Shown here: one piece after another, positions 35,197 to 44,811 of the stretch
Position numbering within the stretch: position 1 is the stretch's first letter
Layout: every line of letters starts with the position of its first letter
NCBI RefSeq assembly: GCF_002896855.1
Contig: NZ_CP021850.1
Coordinates: forward strand, 4,303,665 to 4,367,664
Direction of reading: 5' to 3'
Length of the DNA stretch: 64,000 nucleotides
From: Clostridium thermosuccinogenes
GTDB lineage: Bacteria; Bacillota; Clostridia; Acetivibrionales; DSM-5807
The notes under the pieces: generated by a model
Told to the model about the DNA's origin: nothing
The model's database searches: none
What the model saw: the letters and a program-made list of their open reading frames with translations, nothing else
Translations under genes and position numbers: made by a program

Positions 35197-35914
35197 ACTA
35201 ATTGCTGCCTACTGTAACACTCTAAAACTTGGCTCAAGAATTGCCAAGAATTATTCGCAGATTGAGGCCGAGACCCATGAGGAATTTCTTGCTAAGCTTT
35301 TGGCTATGGAAATAGAGGCCAGAGAACTCAATCGTAAAAATGCCCTGCTGAAGCAAGCGCAATTTGATGTCTTGAAAACCTTTGGAGACTTTCGGTTTGA
35401 AAAGATGAGTATACCCAATACTATCGATGTAGAAGCTATTAAAACAGCTTCTTTCGTTGACAAAAAGGAAAACCTGATTCTCTATGGATCTGTTGGGCTT
35501 GGGAAAACTCACCTGGCTACGGCAATGGGTGTGGAAGCCTGTAACCGTGGGAAAAGGGTAAGGTTTTTCCGCACATCTTCACTTGTTAATCAACTATTGG
35601 ATGCCAAAGCTGAAGGAAGCCTTAAACGTTTTATGAAGCAATTGAATAAGGCAGATTTGATTATTTGCGATGAATGGGGTTTCATTCCATTTGAAAAAGA
35701 GGGAGCGCAACTTTTATTTCAGGTTATATCAGACTGTTACGAACGCAAAAGTCTAATTATTACTACTAATTTAGAATTCAGTAAATGGAACAGTATTTTC
35801 TACGATGAAAAGCTAACAAGCGCAATCATTGATAGAATTATTCATCACAGCCACTTAATTGTATTTGAAGGTTCAAGTAATCGTTTAGAGAACTCCTTGA
35901 TGAAAGTACGATAA
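35189..35914 (+). CDS. istB: IS21-family helper ATPase IstB
   Basis: A 241-residue AAA+ ATPase related to DnaC, which assembles with IstA and selects the target. Walker A is YGSVGLGKTHLA and Walker B LIICDEWGF. The ATG at 35189 follows GAGAGGGGG and overlaps the istA stop (ATGCATGA); the TTG at 35171 would sit before that ribosome site. Full length. Confidence 0.95.
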   Translation: MHELIAAYCNTLKLGSRIAKNYSQIEAETHEEFLAKLLAMEIEARELNRKNALLKQAQFDVLKTFGDFRFEKMSIPNTIDVEAIKTASFVDKKENLILYGSVGLGKTHLATAMGVEACNRGKRVRFFRTSSLVNQLLDAKAEGSLKRFMKQLNKADLIICDEWGFIPFEKEGAQLLFQVISDCYERKSLIITTNLEFSKWNSIFYDEKLTSAIIDRIIHHSHLIVFEGSSNRLENSLMKVR

Positions 35915-36010
35915 AAATTCATACCTTATATTAACAAAATTGGATTGCTTGGGTGCTGCATTTTTCTTGTCATTTTGATGCATTTCTAGTTGACAAAACA
36001 CAGTTATTTT

Positions 36011-36141
36011 GCATTGCTACCATATCAGTAATGCAACTATATACGAGCGAATAAAGACCTACCGAACTCTCAGTAAATCTATTTCAAAAACAGCCATTGC
36101 TGTAGGATATCCTATCTCCATAAACTGGTTGGACCATATCG
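36011..36141. other. Leader-distal flank of CRISPR array 2
   Basis: 131 bp between the IS21 element and the first, decayed repeat of array 2. An open frame runs through it into the repeats but shows no ribosome site or family motif, so I do not call a gene. Confidence 0.3.
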
Positions 36142-36633
36142 AACGCAATTCCAACTTGGTACGATTAAAACGATGGAGAAAGGATACCCATTGAGTTATC
36201 AAAAGTTACTTTCAATTCCAACTTGGTACGATTAAAACCTTGAACACACGAGAGAGGAACGCACGACGACAAGCTTTCAATTCCAACTTGGTACGATTAA
36301 AACTATATCCAACAATTGCTTTTCTTCTTGATATACAGCTTTCAATTCCAACTTGGTACGATTAAAACGATTCCGGCACACAGTCCAAGCATAAGATTAA
36401 CAACTTTCAATTCCAACTTGGTACGATTAAAACGGTTGGGCAGGGTAATTACTGATGATGTGGCTTCTTGCTTTCAATTCCAACTTGGTACGATTAAAAC
36501 AATAGTAACCCTGTGTTAACTTTCAGGGTGGTTAGGCTTTCAATTCCAACTTGGTACGATTAAAACTATCGGATATAAGAAATAATAGAAAAGAAAAATC
36601 AAACTTTCAATTCCAACTTGGTACGATTAAAAC
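36142..36633 (-). CRISPR. CRISPR array 2: 8 repeats, 7 spacers
   Basis: Repeats start at 36142, 36209, 36274, 36339, 36404, 36471, 36537 and 36604; spacers are 35-37 bp. The plus-strand repeat reads CTTTCAATTCCAACTTGG then TACGATTAAAAC. It differs from the other arrays in its first base (C, not G), so its transcribed handle ends ATTGAAAG. The first repeat is decayed at its 5' end, as expected for the leader-distal side. Confidence 0.96.
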
Positions 36634-36777
36634 ACCGGCGGGAATCCACATATATCAAGGCATTTCGGCGTCGAAAACACTTATTTTTGCAGTGAACCTC
36701 CAGTCGTGTAAAAAACACTGTACCTTCATGATTTTATTTCCTCTATAATAGTAATTGTACCATATTCTTCATGAGGT
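36634..36777 (-). promoter_or_regulatory. Leader of CRISPR array 2
   Basis: 144 bp, the same length and nearly the same sequence as the other three leaders; reads towards the array on the minus strand. Confidence 0.85.
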
Positions 36778-36862
36778 TTAAATAAAATGTCAGTTGTGTT
36801 TTTCTATCCCCTTAATACATTTCAAAGCAATTCCTTTTACGGAACACGAAAATAATCACTGA
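36778..36862 (-). pseudogene. cas2 3' fragment beside leader 2
   Basis: The minus strand reads PDKDSVIIFVFRKRNCFEMY and then a stop, aligned with the end of Cas2 (DEDSVIIFTSREKRWLSKS). Similarity ends abruptly near 36862, at almost the same codon as in the copy beside array 1. Confidence 0.75.
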
Positions 36863-37076
36863 GTCTTTATCAGGATGTTGTAGATAATTATATATAATTC
36901 ATACAATGAATACCTGTACTTTCCATGTGTTTTCCATTGGTATATATCTTGTTATAAAGAAATTTTCAGTAAAATTCTATATGGCTCATGATTCAACACA
37001 ATATAATAAAAATATAGCTGAGAGTACTTTATAGTCAAAAGTCTCCCAGCAACAGGACCAGACCAAGGATGCATAC
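36863..37076. other. AT-rich gap between cas2 fragment and cas5
   Basis: No gene or repeat is seen. It lies after the cas5 stop, so it should contain the end of the effector transcript, but no strong terminator hairpin is visible. Confidence 0.3.
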
Positions 37077-37763
37077 TTAGCATGATCTTTCGTATAAAGT
37101 ATAGTTTTTATTAGCTTTCACCATTTTATAGTTTAAATAATATAACTTCTCTAGCCTCATAGCCTTTTGTGTAGAATATGTGTTGACATTATCAAATTTT
37201 GCCTTGTTATGAAAATCATCCATACGAATAATCATTCTGTCATTTCTAGCAATTAAAGAAGTCTCATCAAAGTATCCACTGTATTGTTCATCTAACTCTT
37301 CTATCCTCTCAGCTTTTATAAATTGAAAGAAGCATCCTCTCTTACCAAAATAATTTATCCTTTTAAATTTATCAACATAATAATCAACTAGTTTTTCATC
37401 CACAGCTACAGCAATAGCAATATCGCCATTATAATAAATAAACTCTCTAAAGCCTACTGTTGAATCAAAGGCAATATCAGGATTCTTTTTCTTTTTATCG
37501 CTATGAGGCTCTTTTTGAATTTTTATAAAACAGTTATTGGCACATATGTATTTAGGAAGCTTAAACTGAATGTTAAAACTCTTTATTGTATTAAACCGTT
37601 CAATCGCTTCTTCTACAGAGCCGAAAGTAATAATAGAGTTCAAAAGGGCCATTTTTATGCTATATGGTGATGGACAAAGAAGACTCTTGGCTGCAGGATT
37701 GGTAGCATCACTTCTTCTTAATGAGAAAAGCGATACTGGTCTGTAAGTAATTTCAAGCCACAT
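37077..37763 (-). CDS. cas5: CRISPR-associated protein Cas5 (type I)
   Basis: A 228-residue protein at the place of Cas5, directly after cas7 (2-bp gap). The start WLEITYRPVSLFSLRRSDAT, followed by CPSPYSIKMALL, fits the N-terminal RAMP domain of Cas5 proteins that cap the 5' handle of the crRNA in Cascade. No nuclease triad is apparent, as expected in a system with a separate Cas6. GGAGGG precedes the ATG. Last gene of cas6-cas3-cas8-cas7-cas5. Assignment rests partly on context. Confidence 0.82.
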   Translation of the reverse strand: MWLEITYRPVSLFSLRRSDATNPAAKSLLCPSPYSIKMALLNSIITFGSVEEAIERFNTIKSFNIQFKLPKYICANNCFIKIQKEPHSDKKKKNPDIAFDSTVGFREFIYYNGDIAIAVAVDEKLVDYYVDKFKRINYFGKRGCFFQFIKAERIEELDEQYSGYFDETSLIARNDRMIIRMDDFHNKAKFDNVNTYSTQKAMRLEKLYYLNYKMVKANKNYTLYERSC

Positions 37764-37765
37764 AA

Positions 37766-38785
37766 TCAGCCCTCCTGTCTGCTCTCCTTCACCTTATAAG
37801 GCTCTCCTTCATTAATTAGGTCTTTCATAGCATCTGCAAATTCCGACAAGCTATTGAATCTCCTTAACACTATATTTTTTTCATTATTTTCAGGCTCTTC
37901 TTTAATATCTAACGAATTCAAAGCATCTGCTATTCTTTCTATTTCTTCTTTATAGTCCGGATTAATAGCACTGATTAACGGTGCAGGGGTTGCGTTTTTT
38001 GAGATGGCTAATACACCCTCAAAATTTACCACATGAGGATTTTGAGTGTTTCTCATAGCTCCTTTTGTTTTCAAAAAAGTATATAGTGTTGACTCCAGAA
38101 GAGCTTTATATCTTTCTAATCTATCATTGTCATCTATACTATAGGTTCTCGTGATCTCATTATACCCTATTCTGTAAATATCCAAATTGCACACAAGTGC
38201 ATATTCCCCTGAGTTTGCTGGCCTATGAAATATGTTCTGTCCCTGATTCGAACTCTCGTCTTCTCCCTCTGACTTGGAGCCAGCATTAGGTACTAATTTT
38301 ACGTGAAAATAGTTTTCTGTAGTTGTCTTGTCTGGAAGTCCTATTAACCATCCATATTCGCTGCACGATTTTCTGGGAAGATTGCTGTTATTATTAGTAA
38401 CCAGTATACCCTGCATATCATCAATTACACATTTTTCTAACAGCAAATCCATAACTGTTTGCTGATCTTTACCTTTAGATTCCTCGCTAAAGACCCTGTC
38501 CCCACTTATCCTGTTTGAATTGAATGTAGTGCAGGCATTACATAATGGTAGCCCTTTTTCCACGGCAATATTATATAGATGTTCTGTTTGTACGTGTTTC
38601 AACATATCTCCGCTTATGGCATTGACTGTGTGGATTTTACCCTTATCGTCCACTATGGTAACCTGCCTTGTAAGTATTTGGTTTCCTTCTCCGCCTTCAT
38701 TATTCAAGGAATGCATGTCCAGTGTGATTTTTCCACTTATCGAAATTGAGCTTATTTTCATCTTTTTGCTATCTTTATTCATCAT
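37766..38785 (-). CDS. cas7: CRISPR-associated protein Cas7 (DevR/Csa2 type)
   Basis: A 339-residue RAMP protein that forms the backbone of Cascade along the crRNA spacer. The N-terminal ISSISISGKITLDMHSLNNE and the NAISGDMLKHVQTEHL segment are typical of the DevR/MJ0381 group of Cas7. It overlaps the cas8 end by 11 bases and lies 2 bp before cas5. ATG at 38785 or 38782. Such Cas7 proteins occur in subtypes I-A and I-B. Confidence 0.9.
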   Translation of the reverse strand: MMNKDSKKMKISSISISGKITLDMHSLNNEGGEGNQILTRQVTIVDDKGKIHTVNAISGDMLKHVQTEHLYNIAVEKGLPLCNACTTFNSNRISGDRVFSEESKGKDQQTVMDLLLEKCVIDDMQGILVTNNNSNLPRKSCSEYGWLIGLPDKTTTENYFHVKLVPNAGSKSEGEDESSNQGQNIFHRPANSGEYALVCNLDIYRIGYNEITRTYSIDDNDRLERYKALLESTLYTFLKTKGAMRNTQNPHVVNFEGVLAISKNATPAPLISAINPDYKEEIERIADALNSLDIKEEPENNEKNIVLRRFNSLSEFADAMKDLINEGEPYKVKESRQEG

Positions 38786-40601
38786 CTACATCATCCTCCT
38801 CGCTCACTTTGCTCATTTGATCATCCAATTCTTTTCTTTCTAATGAATATCCATAAGCGCAAAGTAATTTTGCAATTGTAGTACAATCATCATACTTATC
38901 AATCAATTCTATAATATCTTCCAGATCCTGCGTCTTTATGGTTGCTCTAAGCTTATGGGTACCTTTAAGTTCCGGATGTTTTTCTGCCACCCTTGCGGCT
39001 TCAGCATTGTAGGATGCAATAAAATCTGATAGATATTGAATAAATTGATCCTTATATGGCGCTTTTCTCTTCAGGTCAAGGGCCATACCATACCTTATTT
39101 CATATTTTATTCCGTCATCTTTGTCTTTTGCGTACTGTGCTGAGATTGTACTATTTCTGATTGCTTTCGCAATATTGCAAAAGCCTTGGTTTTTTAGAAT
39201 TTCACCATAGTTCATCTCTTTTAAAAACACCTCCATACAACTTAATGAGAATGGTCTAACATAATATTCTTCCTTTGATATCTTACTCATTAAAAATTCG
39301 CTATACTCTACTATAAAGTCGAAGAAATATTCAATATTGCTTCCTGATATGAACTGCCTATAGTTTTGGAGCATCTTTAATATACTGTTTGTCTCATCGG
39401 ACTTTGATGCTGAGATTCTTATATTTTTAATTACATCTAGATGGTCATCAATAATATTTATCCACTTACCCGCCTCTTCTTTGTTATTAAATGCTATAAA
39501 ATCAGGTGTTTCCAAATATGAAATATTGGTAGGAGAGTAAGCTTTACCCATGTTTTTTAGATACACAGTGTATAGCCCTGATACATAGCTGTCTGCATGC
39601 TTTCTTTTAGACAGTTCCTCATCGATATAGTTTTCACTATGCTCTATTAAGGTTTTACATAGCAACAGAAGCATTGTAATGTCAAGTCTTACCGCAGTCA
39701 TGCCTGTTACGATAGGCTTAAGGTTTTTATAAACGGAAGTATGCATAGAATAATTCATATTCTTTAGATCCAAAACATAAATCTTGGCATCCCACTTTTT
39801 AGGTCCAATCTTTATATCTTTTACAATCATCCCCGAAAACATACCTGCCAGTTTCACGTACTCCCTAAGCCAAAAGGCTTTTATTGGTCCTGGTGATATA
39901 GAATTTGCCTTAGTACTTGCAGCTCCTTTAACCTTATCAGGATTGACTGCCTGAACAGCATTAACTTCAACTATATCTCTTAATTCCCCACTTCTTATAA
40001 GCTTTTTTAGGCTTTTCTCCACCTCATCCTGGTTTTGAAAAGGGGATGCATACAACATTAGTACGTGTTTCACTATTTCTTTATAGTTTGATTTGTTATT
40101 GTATACATTTTGAAATACAGTTTTATAAGTATCCAAAGCTTTCAATTTTGACGGGTTTAATGCTTGCAGTATGTCCCAATCATCCCTAGGCTTATTCTCA
40201 CTGTTATCCAATTGCTGTTTTAGCTTCAAAGAATAAGCTTTATAAGCTTTCTTGTCAAGTTTCGAACGTGCTTCTTTTAATTTTAATGACTGTTCTTTCC
40301 TTTCTTCATTAAAAAGCTTTGCTCTGTTTGCTTCAAACTCATAATCTATAGAATCTGGTATATCTGCATCATCACCCTTGGTCTTTATATAACGGAAAAG
40401 GTCTATATATCTACAATTTCCAACCATTTCTTCGGTTATTGGCCTTTTCAAAGATATCTCATAGTACACGCCTCTATCTATAATATCTACACTTCTCTCC
40501 TGACGTAACAATCTGCTTAAAAGCAATGCAAGCCCGTAAGCTTCCAGCATATTAGAGTATGTTCCGCTATCTTTTAAGACATAGTATTTATCCTGATACA
40601 C
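38775..40601 (-). CDS. cas8: CRISPR large subunit Cas8 (I-B/I-A-like)
   Basis: A 608-residue protein in the Cas8 position, between cas3 and cas7. It has no domain I can name from sequence alone: a charged region near residues 90-150 (RKEQSLKLKEARSKLDKKAY), a mainly helical middle, and an acidic C-terminal tail. No zinc-finger Cys pattern is seen. By position it is the PAM-reading large subunit of Cascade. No separate small subunit gene is present, so an internally translated Cas11 is possible, as in I-B. GTG start after AGGAGGTG. Confidence 0.8.
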   Translation of the reverse strand: MYQDKYYVLKDSGTYSNMLEAYGLALLLSRLLRQERSVDIIDRGVYYEISLKRPITEEMVGNCRYIDLFRYIKTKGDDADIPDSIDYEFEANRAKLFNEERKEQSLKLKEARSKLDKKAYKAYSLKLKQQLDNSENKPRDDWDILQALNPSKLKALDTYKTVFQNVYNNKSNYKEIVKHVLMLYASPFQNQDEVEKSLKKLIRSGELRDIVEVNAVQAVNPDKVKGAASTKANSISPGPIKAFWLREYVKLAGMFSGMIVKDIKIGPKKWDAKIYVLDLKNMNYSMHTSVYKNLKPIVTGMTAVRLDITMLLLLCKTLIEHSENYIDEELSKRKHADSYVSGLYTVYLKNMGKAYSPTNISYLETPDFIAFNNKEEAGKWINIIDDHLDVIKNIRISASKSDETNSILKMLQNYRQFISGSNIEYFFDFIVEYSEFLMSKISKEEYYVRPFSLSCMEVFLKEMNYGEILKNQGFCNIAKAIRNSTISAQYAKDKDDGIKYEIRYGMALDLKRKAPYKDQFIQYLSDFIASYNAEAARVAEKHPELKGTHKLRATIKTQDLEDIIELIDKYDDCTTIAKLLCAYGYSLERKELDDQMSKVSEEDDVDDE

Positions 40602-40613
40602 ATTTTCACCTCC

Positions 40614-42950
40614 TTACTGTTCGCAGGCTTTTTGATCACATAATCTCAGTATTCTGGAAAATATAAAATACAATATTGTATCCATGCTTTCATTTACATC
40701 AGAAAATGTGACCATATAGGACTCCAAAGATTGATTGTATGTGTTTTTAAATAAATATTTATTCCTTTTATCTATATCGTTATATAAACTCGGGCAATAG
40801 GTTTTTATAAGTTCAAATATTTCTTCTACACTACTTTCTGGAACAAAATAGCTTTCACAACTATCATTCATCGGAGAATGGTGTCTTGCTATTGAAGAAA
40901 CCATAGCTATAACAATCTCATCACAGATAGTCTCTGGAGCTATGGCATAGCACACCAAGGCCCCTATCCCTGCATGATTTGGAAGTCTTGTCTTTTCATC
41001 GCCCTCATCCCAGTCGGTATGAGCAAGTATCATGTCTTTCGGCGCCGGTGCTTTTTTTGCTTGCCACTCATGAGCTTTCTTTTGCCATGCCAAATTTAAC
41101 TTCCCATAATCATGTAAAATAATCATGAAGTTTATTATCTCATCTATACTTACATCAACCTTATTCCTTTCCCATATTGAATTAAGAGTATTTATCACCT
41201 GAGGCCTTAAAAGTTTCTGATAAACTTGAATCATTTTTTGGACATGCTCTCTATAAGATTCCAACCTCATGGAGTATACTTTGTCATCACAGACTTTCTC
41301 AAGCTCAACCAGTTGAGTTTCACCTGTCTTTTCAAAGTTCAGTCCAATATCCTCGTCATAAAAAACATATTTCGGATTTACTATAATCCTGTCATATGAA
41401 AATAGTATATCTTCATCCACTCCTACCGTGGTATAAGAGAAGTCGTTTTCATCATCAAGGCCAAAGCTGTCTTCCTCTATCTTCTTGATAATCCAGTCTT
41501 CTTCATCTTCTTTATCTATCTTCTTCAACTTGCTTATAAGTGAATGTTTATTTATTGATACACTGTCCACAAAGTAAGGATTTCGAATTTCATATGGATT
41601 TGAAGAAATTACTACATTGAAGTTCTCAATTTTTCTTATCAGATCAGTGGCCCATTTTCGTTCAGGTTTAATCCAGCAATCTTTGATACGCAAATCTCTG
41701 TCACCTGATCTGATAGTTTCATATATTTCAAGTTCTCTTTGTGTCAGTACCTTGTTAATAATCTCCTGTCCCAGATAAAAGTCCATGTTTTTTCCCTGAA
41801 CTTCATTGAGTTCATTTAACGTTTTCTGTGATATATCTTTATTATAGGGTAGGTACGTGCCTTTCTCCTTATCTATGTCATATACATATATATCAGCTTC
41901 TTCTCCTCCATATCTTGCAGCTCTGCCAATCCTTTGGAGGAACGAATTTATTTCTGATATTTCCGTATGCATTGTATCGCACGTAATATCTATACCTACC
42001 TCCACAACCTGGGTAGATATGAGTATGGCATCACTATCTGATTCTTTGCTAAAAAGCCTTTTTATATCATCTTCTTTTTGCATTCTGTCTTTCTGATAAA
42101 ATCTTGAATGCAAGCAAATCAGACTGGTGTTGGAAAACCTTTCATTCCCTTTGATTTTCTCTTTGAGTTCTAAAAACAAACTCTGTGCTCTTTCTACAGT
42201 ATTACAGAGCACGATAGTTCTCTTTTTATGCTTTGATATTACATCGTCAGCCTTTAATTCTCTGTTATATGTGTGAACTATTCTGTATTTATTTACATTG
42301 CACTGAAGCTTTGCATATTCATCAGGGCTGACTGATACTCTTCCAGCGTTTAGGAATGTACAAATTCTATCAACCATCTCATTCGAGAGTGTTGCGGTCA
42401 TTAGACAAAATCTTGCTGTATTTTTAAACATTCTGAGTAGGTTTATGGTCGTACTTAAAGACCTTTCCCAGTCCAGAAGATGAAATTCATCAAACACATG
42501 ATAACTGGAAACAAATGCTCCTGCATTTATATTACACTGTCTATTAGGGAGTGCAAATGGTATAAGTAATGCCGAACTCAATGACTGGTCAACCGTAGTA
42601 AAAATTATATCCCCTTCAAAATAAGGATCCTCCGGTGTTTCTCCGGTCTGTATGGTAACTTTTATTGAGGGATCATACTTAATAAGTTTTTCTTTCACAT
42701 CTTTATAAAGTGAATTTGCAAGCACCCTAAGTGGCAGGGAATATATCAATTTTGCAGGAAAAGGTATATTTTCTTTTTTGGCTATTATAAACGGTACAAC
42801 TGAAGCCCATGTTTTTCCACACCCAGTTGGTGCCTGCATAACAACATCTTCTCCGTTAAGAACCTTTCTGCACATATCTACTTGAAAATTATATGGTTCA
42901 AATTCTGTAATATTATAAAAATAGTCTCTTATTTTTCTTTCATCCAACAT
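40614..42950 (-). CDS. cas3: Cas3 helicase with C-terminal HD nuclease (permuted order)
   Basis: A 778-residue Cas3. The superfamily 2 helicase comes first: Walker A APTGCGKTW (about 40-48), a DEFH box (VFDEFHLLDW), MTATLS, the second-domain STQVVEVGIDI and the arginine motif QRIGRAARYG. The HD nuclease follows at about 600-720: ILHDYGKL, NHAGIGA and ARHHS, then the typical end ILRLCDQKA. In most Cas3 proteins the HD domain is N-terminal, so this order is permuted. It would unwind and degrade target DNA recruited by Cascade. ATG at 42950 after GAGGTGG, overlapping cas6 by 11 bases. Confidence 0.93.
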   Translation of the reverse strand: MLDERKIRDYFYNITEFEPYNFQVDMCRKVLNGEDVVMQAPTGCGKTWASVVPFIIAKKENIPFPAKLIYSLPLRVLANSLYKDVKEKLIKYDPSIKVTIQTGETPEDPYFEGDIIFTTVDQSLSSALLIPFALPNRQCNINAGAFVSSYHVFDEFHLLDWERSLSTTINLLRMFKNTARFCLMTATLSNEMVDRICTFLNAGRVSVSPDEYAKLQCNVNKYRIVHTYNRELKADDVISKHKKRTIVLCNTVERAQSLFLELKEKIKGNERFSNTSLICLHSRFYQKDRMQKEDDIKRLFSKESDSDAILISTQVVEVGIDITCDTMHTEISEINSFLQRIGRAARYGGEEADIYVYDIDKEKGTYLPYNKDISQKTLNELNEVQGKNMDFYLGQEIINKVLTQRELEIYETIRSGDRDLRIKDCWIKPERKWATDLIRKIENFNVVISSNPYEIRNPYFVDSVSINKHSLISKLKKIDKEDEEDWIIKKIEEDSFGLDDENDFSYTTVGVDEDILFSYDRIIVNPKYVFYDEDIGLNFEKTGETQLVELEKVCDDKVYSMRLESYREHVQKMIQVYQKLLRPQVINTLNSIWERNKVDVSIDEIINFMIILHDYGKLNLAWQKKAHEWQAKKAPAPKDMILAHTDWDEGDEKTRLPNHAGIGALVCYAIAPETICDEIVIAMVSSIARHHSPMNDSCESYFVPESSVEEIFELIKTYCPSLYNDIDKRNKYLFKNTYNQSLESYMVTFSDVNESMDTILYFIFSRILRLCDQKACEQ

Positions 42951-43698
42951 CACGCACCACCTCAATCATGCCCATTCCCAGGCTATTTCTATCTCCTACT
43001 CCGCATTCGTATGCTGTTGCAATAAGCTCAGGGTTTCCGCATACCTCAAACGGTGCAAGATAGCCTTTTATTTTTATTCCCTTGTAATCTATAAGCTTGC
43101 CTTTTTTATATTTATCAACATCTGTAAACTTTACTTCAAACTCCGTATCTTCTGGCTTTTTCCCATGAAGTATCTCATATTTTGAAATGATGTTTGCCCT
43201 CAAATTTTCTGTAAATCTCTTATCCTCTATATAAAGATCCTGTCTTTTTAATCTTGCATTTTCTTTTAAAAAGGCTGTGGAGATGGTTATAGGTGATAAG
43301 CACATAAATTTCATGCATCTTGAAAACTTAGGCTCTGCCATAACCTCTATATTTATAACTCTGAACATCACCTTGTCTATTCTAATTTCCGGGTATCCCG
43401 TAACAGTTTTAACAAGAGATAAAATAAATTCTTTCATAGGTGATGTAATATACAGTACAACTTTTCCCTGAATACTCATACAAGAACCGTTTATCTCATA
43501 TTTTTCAGGCTTAAGCTGGGAAAAGGTGAAAAGCTTATAATGCTTATTATTGATTTCATATCCTTTTTCATGAAGAAAAGTTGAGTATTTGCTGTCTGAT
43601 TCCCGTATAAGGTTATATATCATTGAAGAAAGTGCATAGTTGTAATTTAAATCTATAGTCTGCTTGCCAATGCTGTCGAGGGTCAACTTTATTCTCAT
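42940..43698 (-). CDS. cas6: CRISPR RNA endonuclease Cas6
   Basis: A 252-residue double-RAMP protein that cuts the repeat RNA to leave the eight-base handle. The C-terminal Gly-rich loop GVGDRNSLGMGMIEV is the family hallmark, and a His in YKLFTF-upstream KHYK (about residue 45) may be catalytic. The ATG at 43698 follows AGGAGG by five bases. It is the first gene of the effector operon. The end of a decayed IS3-type element lies only about 20 bp upstream, so the original promoter may be lost or replaced. Confidence 0.92.
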   Translation of the reverse strand: MRIKLTLDSIGKQTIDLNYNYALSSMIYNLIRESDSKYSTFLHEKGYEINNKHYKLFTFSQLKPEKYEINGSCMSIQGKVVLYITSPMKEFILSLVKTVTGYPEIRIDKVMFRVINIEVMAEPKFSRCMKFMCLSPITISTAFLKENARLKRQDLYIEDKRFTENLRANIISKYEILHGKKPEDTEFEVKFTDVDKYKKGKLIDYKGIKIKGYLAPFEVCGNPELIATAYECGVGDRNSLGMGMIEVVRDVG

Positions 43699-43744
43699 CT
43701 TTACCTCCTGCCTTACCCTGATAAATAGATACAAAGAAAATCAA

Positions 43745-44526
43745 GTTTTCTGTTTTCTTTACGCTTATTCATTTGTAAGTAAGCAATCTCAAGCGACTTT
43801 TCAAAATCTGCTGGAGATTTGTATCCAAGTTTGAGTGAAGCCATGTACGGTTATAAAAACTCTATATAATCAAATATTGGCACACGAGCTTCTGACTTTG
43901 TTTTGAACCTTGTCAATATAAATAAGTTCAATATTTAGTGTGACAAGATAGATTCCATGCAAGCGTTGTCATAACAATTTCCTTTGCGGCTCATGTTTGA
44001 TATGTAATCATATTTCTTCAAAAGCCTTTGATATTTATAGTTTGTATACTGAGTTCCACGATCAAAATGACGGATTATACCTATTTGGTTATAGTTTTCA
44101 ATAGCCTGTTTTAGAGCTCTTACTGCAAGTTCTTTAGTTATTGTGCTTTCCAAAGTCTAGCTAACAACCTTACGATTAATAAATCCAGCAATTGTAGCAA
44201 GGTAAGGCAGCCTTCATCTATATGGTATGTATAGCCTTGAGCTTTCCCTTTGTCTTTATATTATTCTCTTTCATTATAAGCACTACTCGGTTTTTCTACA
44301 TTAGATACCTTAATTCTTAGGACGTGTGTAATCCTTGGCCTTCCATATGTTTGACGAGTATTGATGAATATTTACTTAATTTTCTCAACCAGCCTCTCGT
44401 TTAATTTGTTACGGTTGCTCTTAGGATGTTTAATCTACGTGTAATAGCCGCTCCTTGCAACTTCAAGTACCTGACACATCTTCCCCACCCGAAACATAGA
44501 GTGGTATTTACATATAAAGAAATAGG
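43745..44526 (-). pseudogene. IS3-family transposase OrfB, broken
   Basis: Recognisable stretches of the DDE integrase appear in order but with several stops and frame changes: MCQVLEVARSGYYT, NERLVEKIK and TYGRPRITHVLRIK near the N-terminus; HFDRGTQYTNYKYQRLLKKY with the second Asp and RKGNCYDNACMES with the Glu (open frame 43935-44153); and GYKSPADFEKSLEIAYLQMN at the end. The element cannot make its own full transposase. Confidence 0.85.
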
Positions 44527-44811
44527 CTACTTCTGGCATCTTGCGAAGATTGCAGTGGCTTTTTTTAGAATGACATTTTCCTTCTCAAGGTCAGCAATGC
44601 GCTTTTTAAGTTGTCTCAGTTCCTCATCTTGAGGTTTTAAGTTACTACTGTCATGGAACGTATCATCACTATGCACTTTGCATTCTCTTACCCATCTGCG
44701 AACTGTATTCTCATGGATATCAAGTTCTTTTGCTACACTTGAAGCACTGCATCCCTGTTCTAAAATTAGGCGCACAGCTTCAATCTTAAAATTTTTATCA
44801 AAGCGTTTCAT
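44527..44811 (-). CDS. IS3-family OrfA (HTH, leucine zipper)
   Basis: A 94-residue OrfA with the helix-turn-helix ASSVAKELDIHENTVRRWV and a C-terminal heptad coiled coil (LRQLKKRIADLEKENVILKK). It is full length. Near its end the run CTAAAAAAAGCC is the kind of slippery site at which IS3 elements shift into orfB, but orfB is broken, so the protein is at most a free DNA-binding peptide. Confidence 0.88.
   Translation of the reverse strand: MKRFDKNFKIEAVRLILEQGCSASSVAKELDIHENTVRRWVRECKVHSDDTFHDSSNLKPQDEELRQLKKRIADLEKENVILKKATAIFARCQK

Larger units (their letters stand above)
33448..36010 (+). mobile_element. Intact IS21-family insertion sequence
   Basis: The element spans 33456-36002. Its ends are related inverted repeats beginning TGTGTATTGT (left) and TGTGTTTTGT (right, inverted). 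It is flanked by an exact 8-bp target duplication GTTATTTT (33448-33455 and 36003-36010), which fits the 4-8 bp of this family. It carries istA and istB with no defect, so the insertion is recent. It landed beside the decayed cas2 end of array 1. Confidence 0.93.

Noticed and set aside
36009-36194. A 61-codon frame with a protein-like stretch next to array 2
   Set aside because: No ribosome site, runs into the first decayed repeat, and matches no family I know.
44527-44560. Programmed frameshift making a functional IS3 OrfAB
   Set aside because: The slippery A-run is there, but orfB has multiple stops and frame changes, so no working fusion can form.
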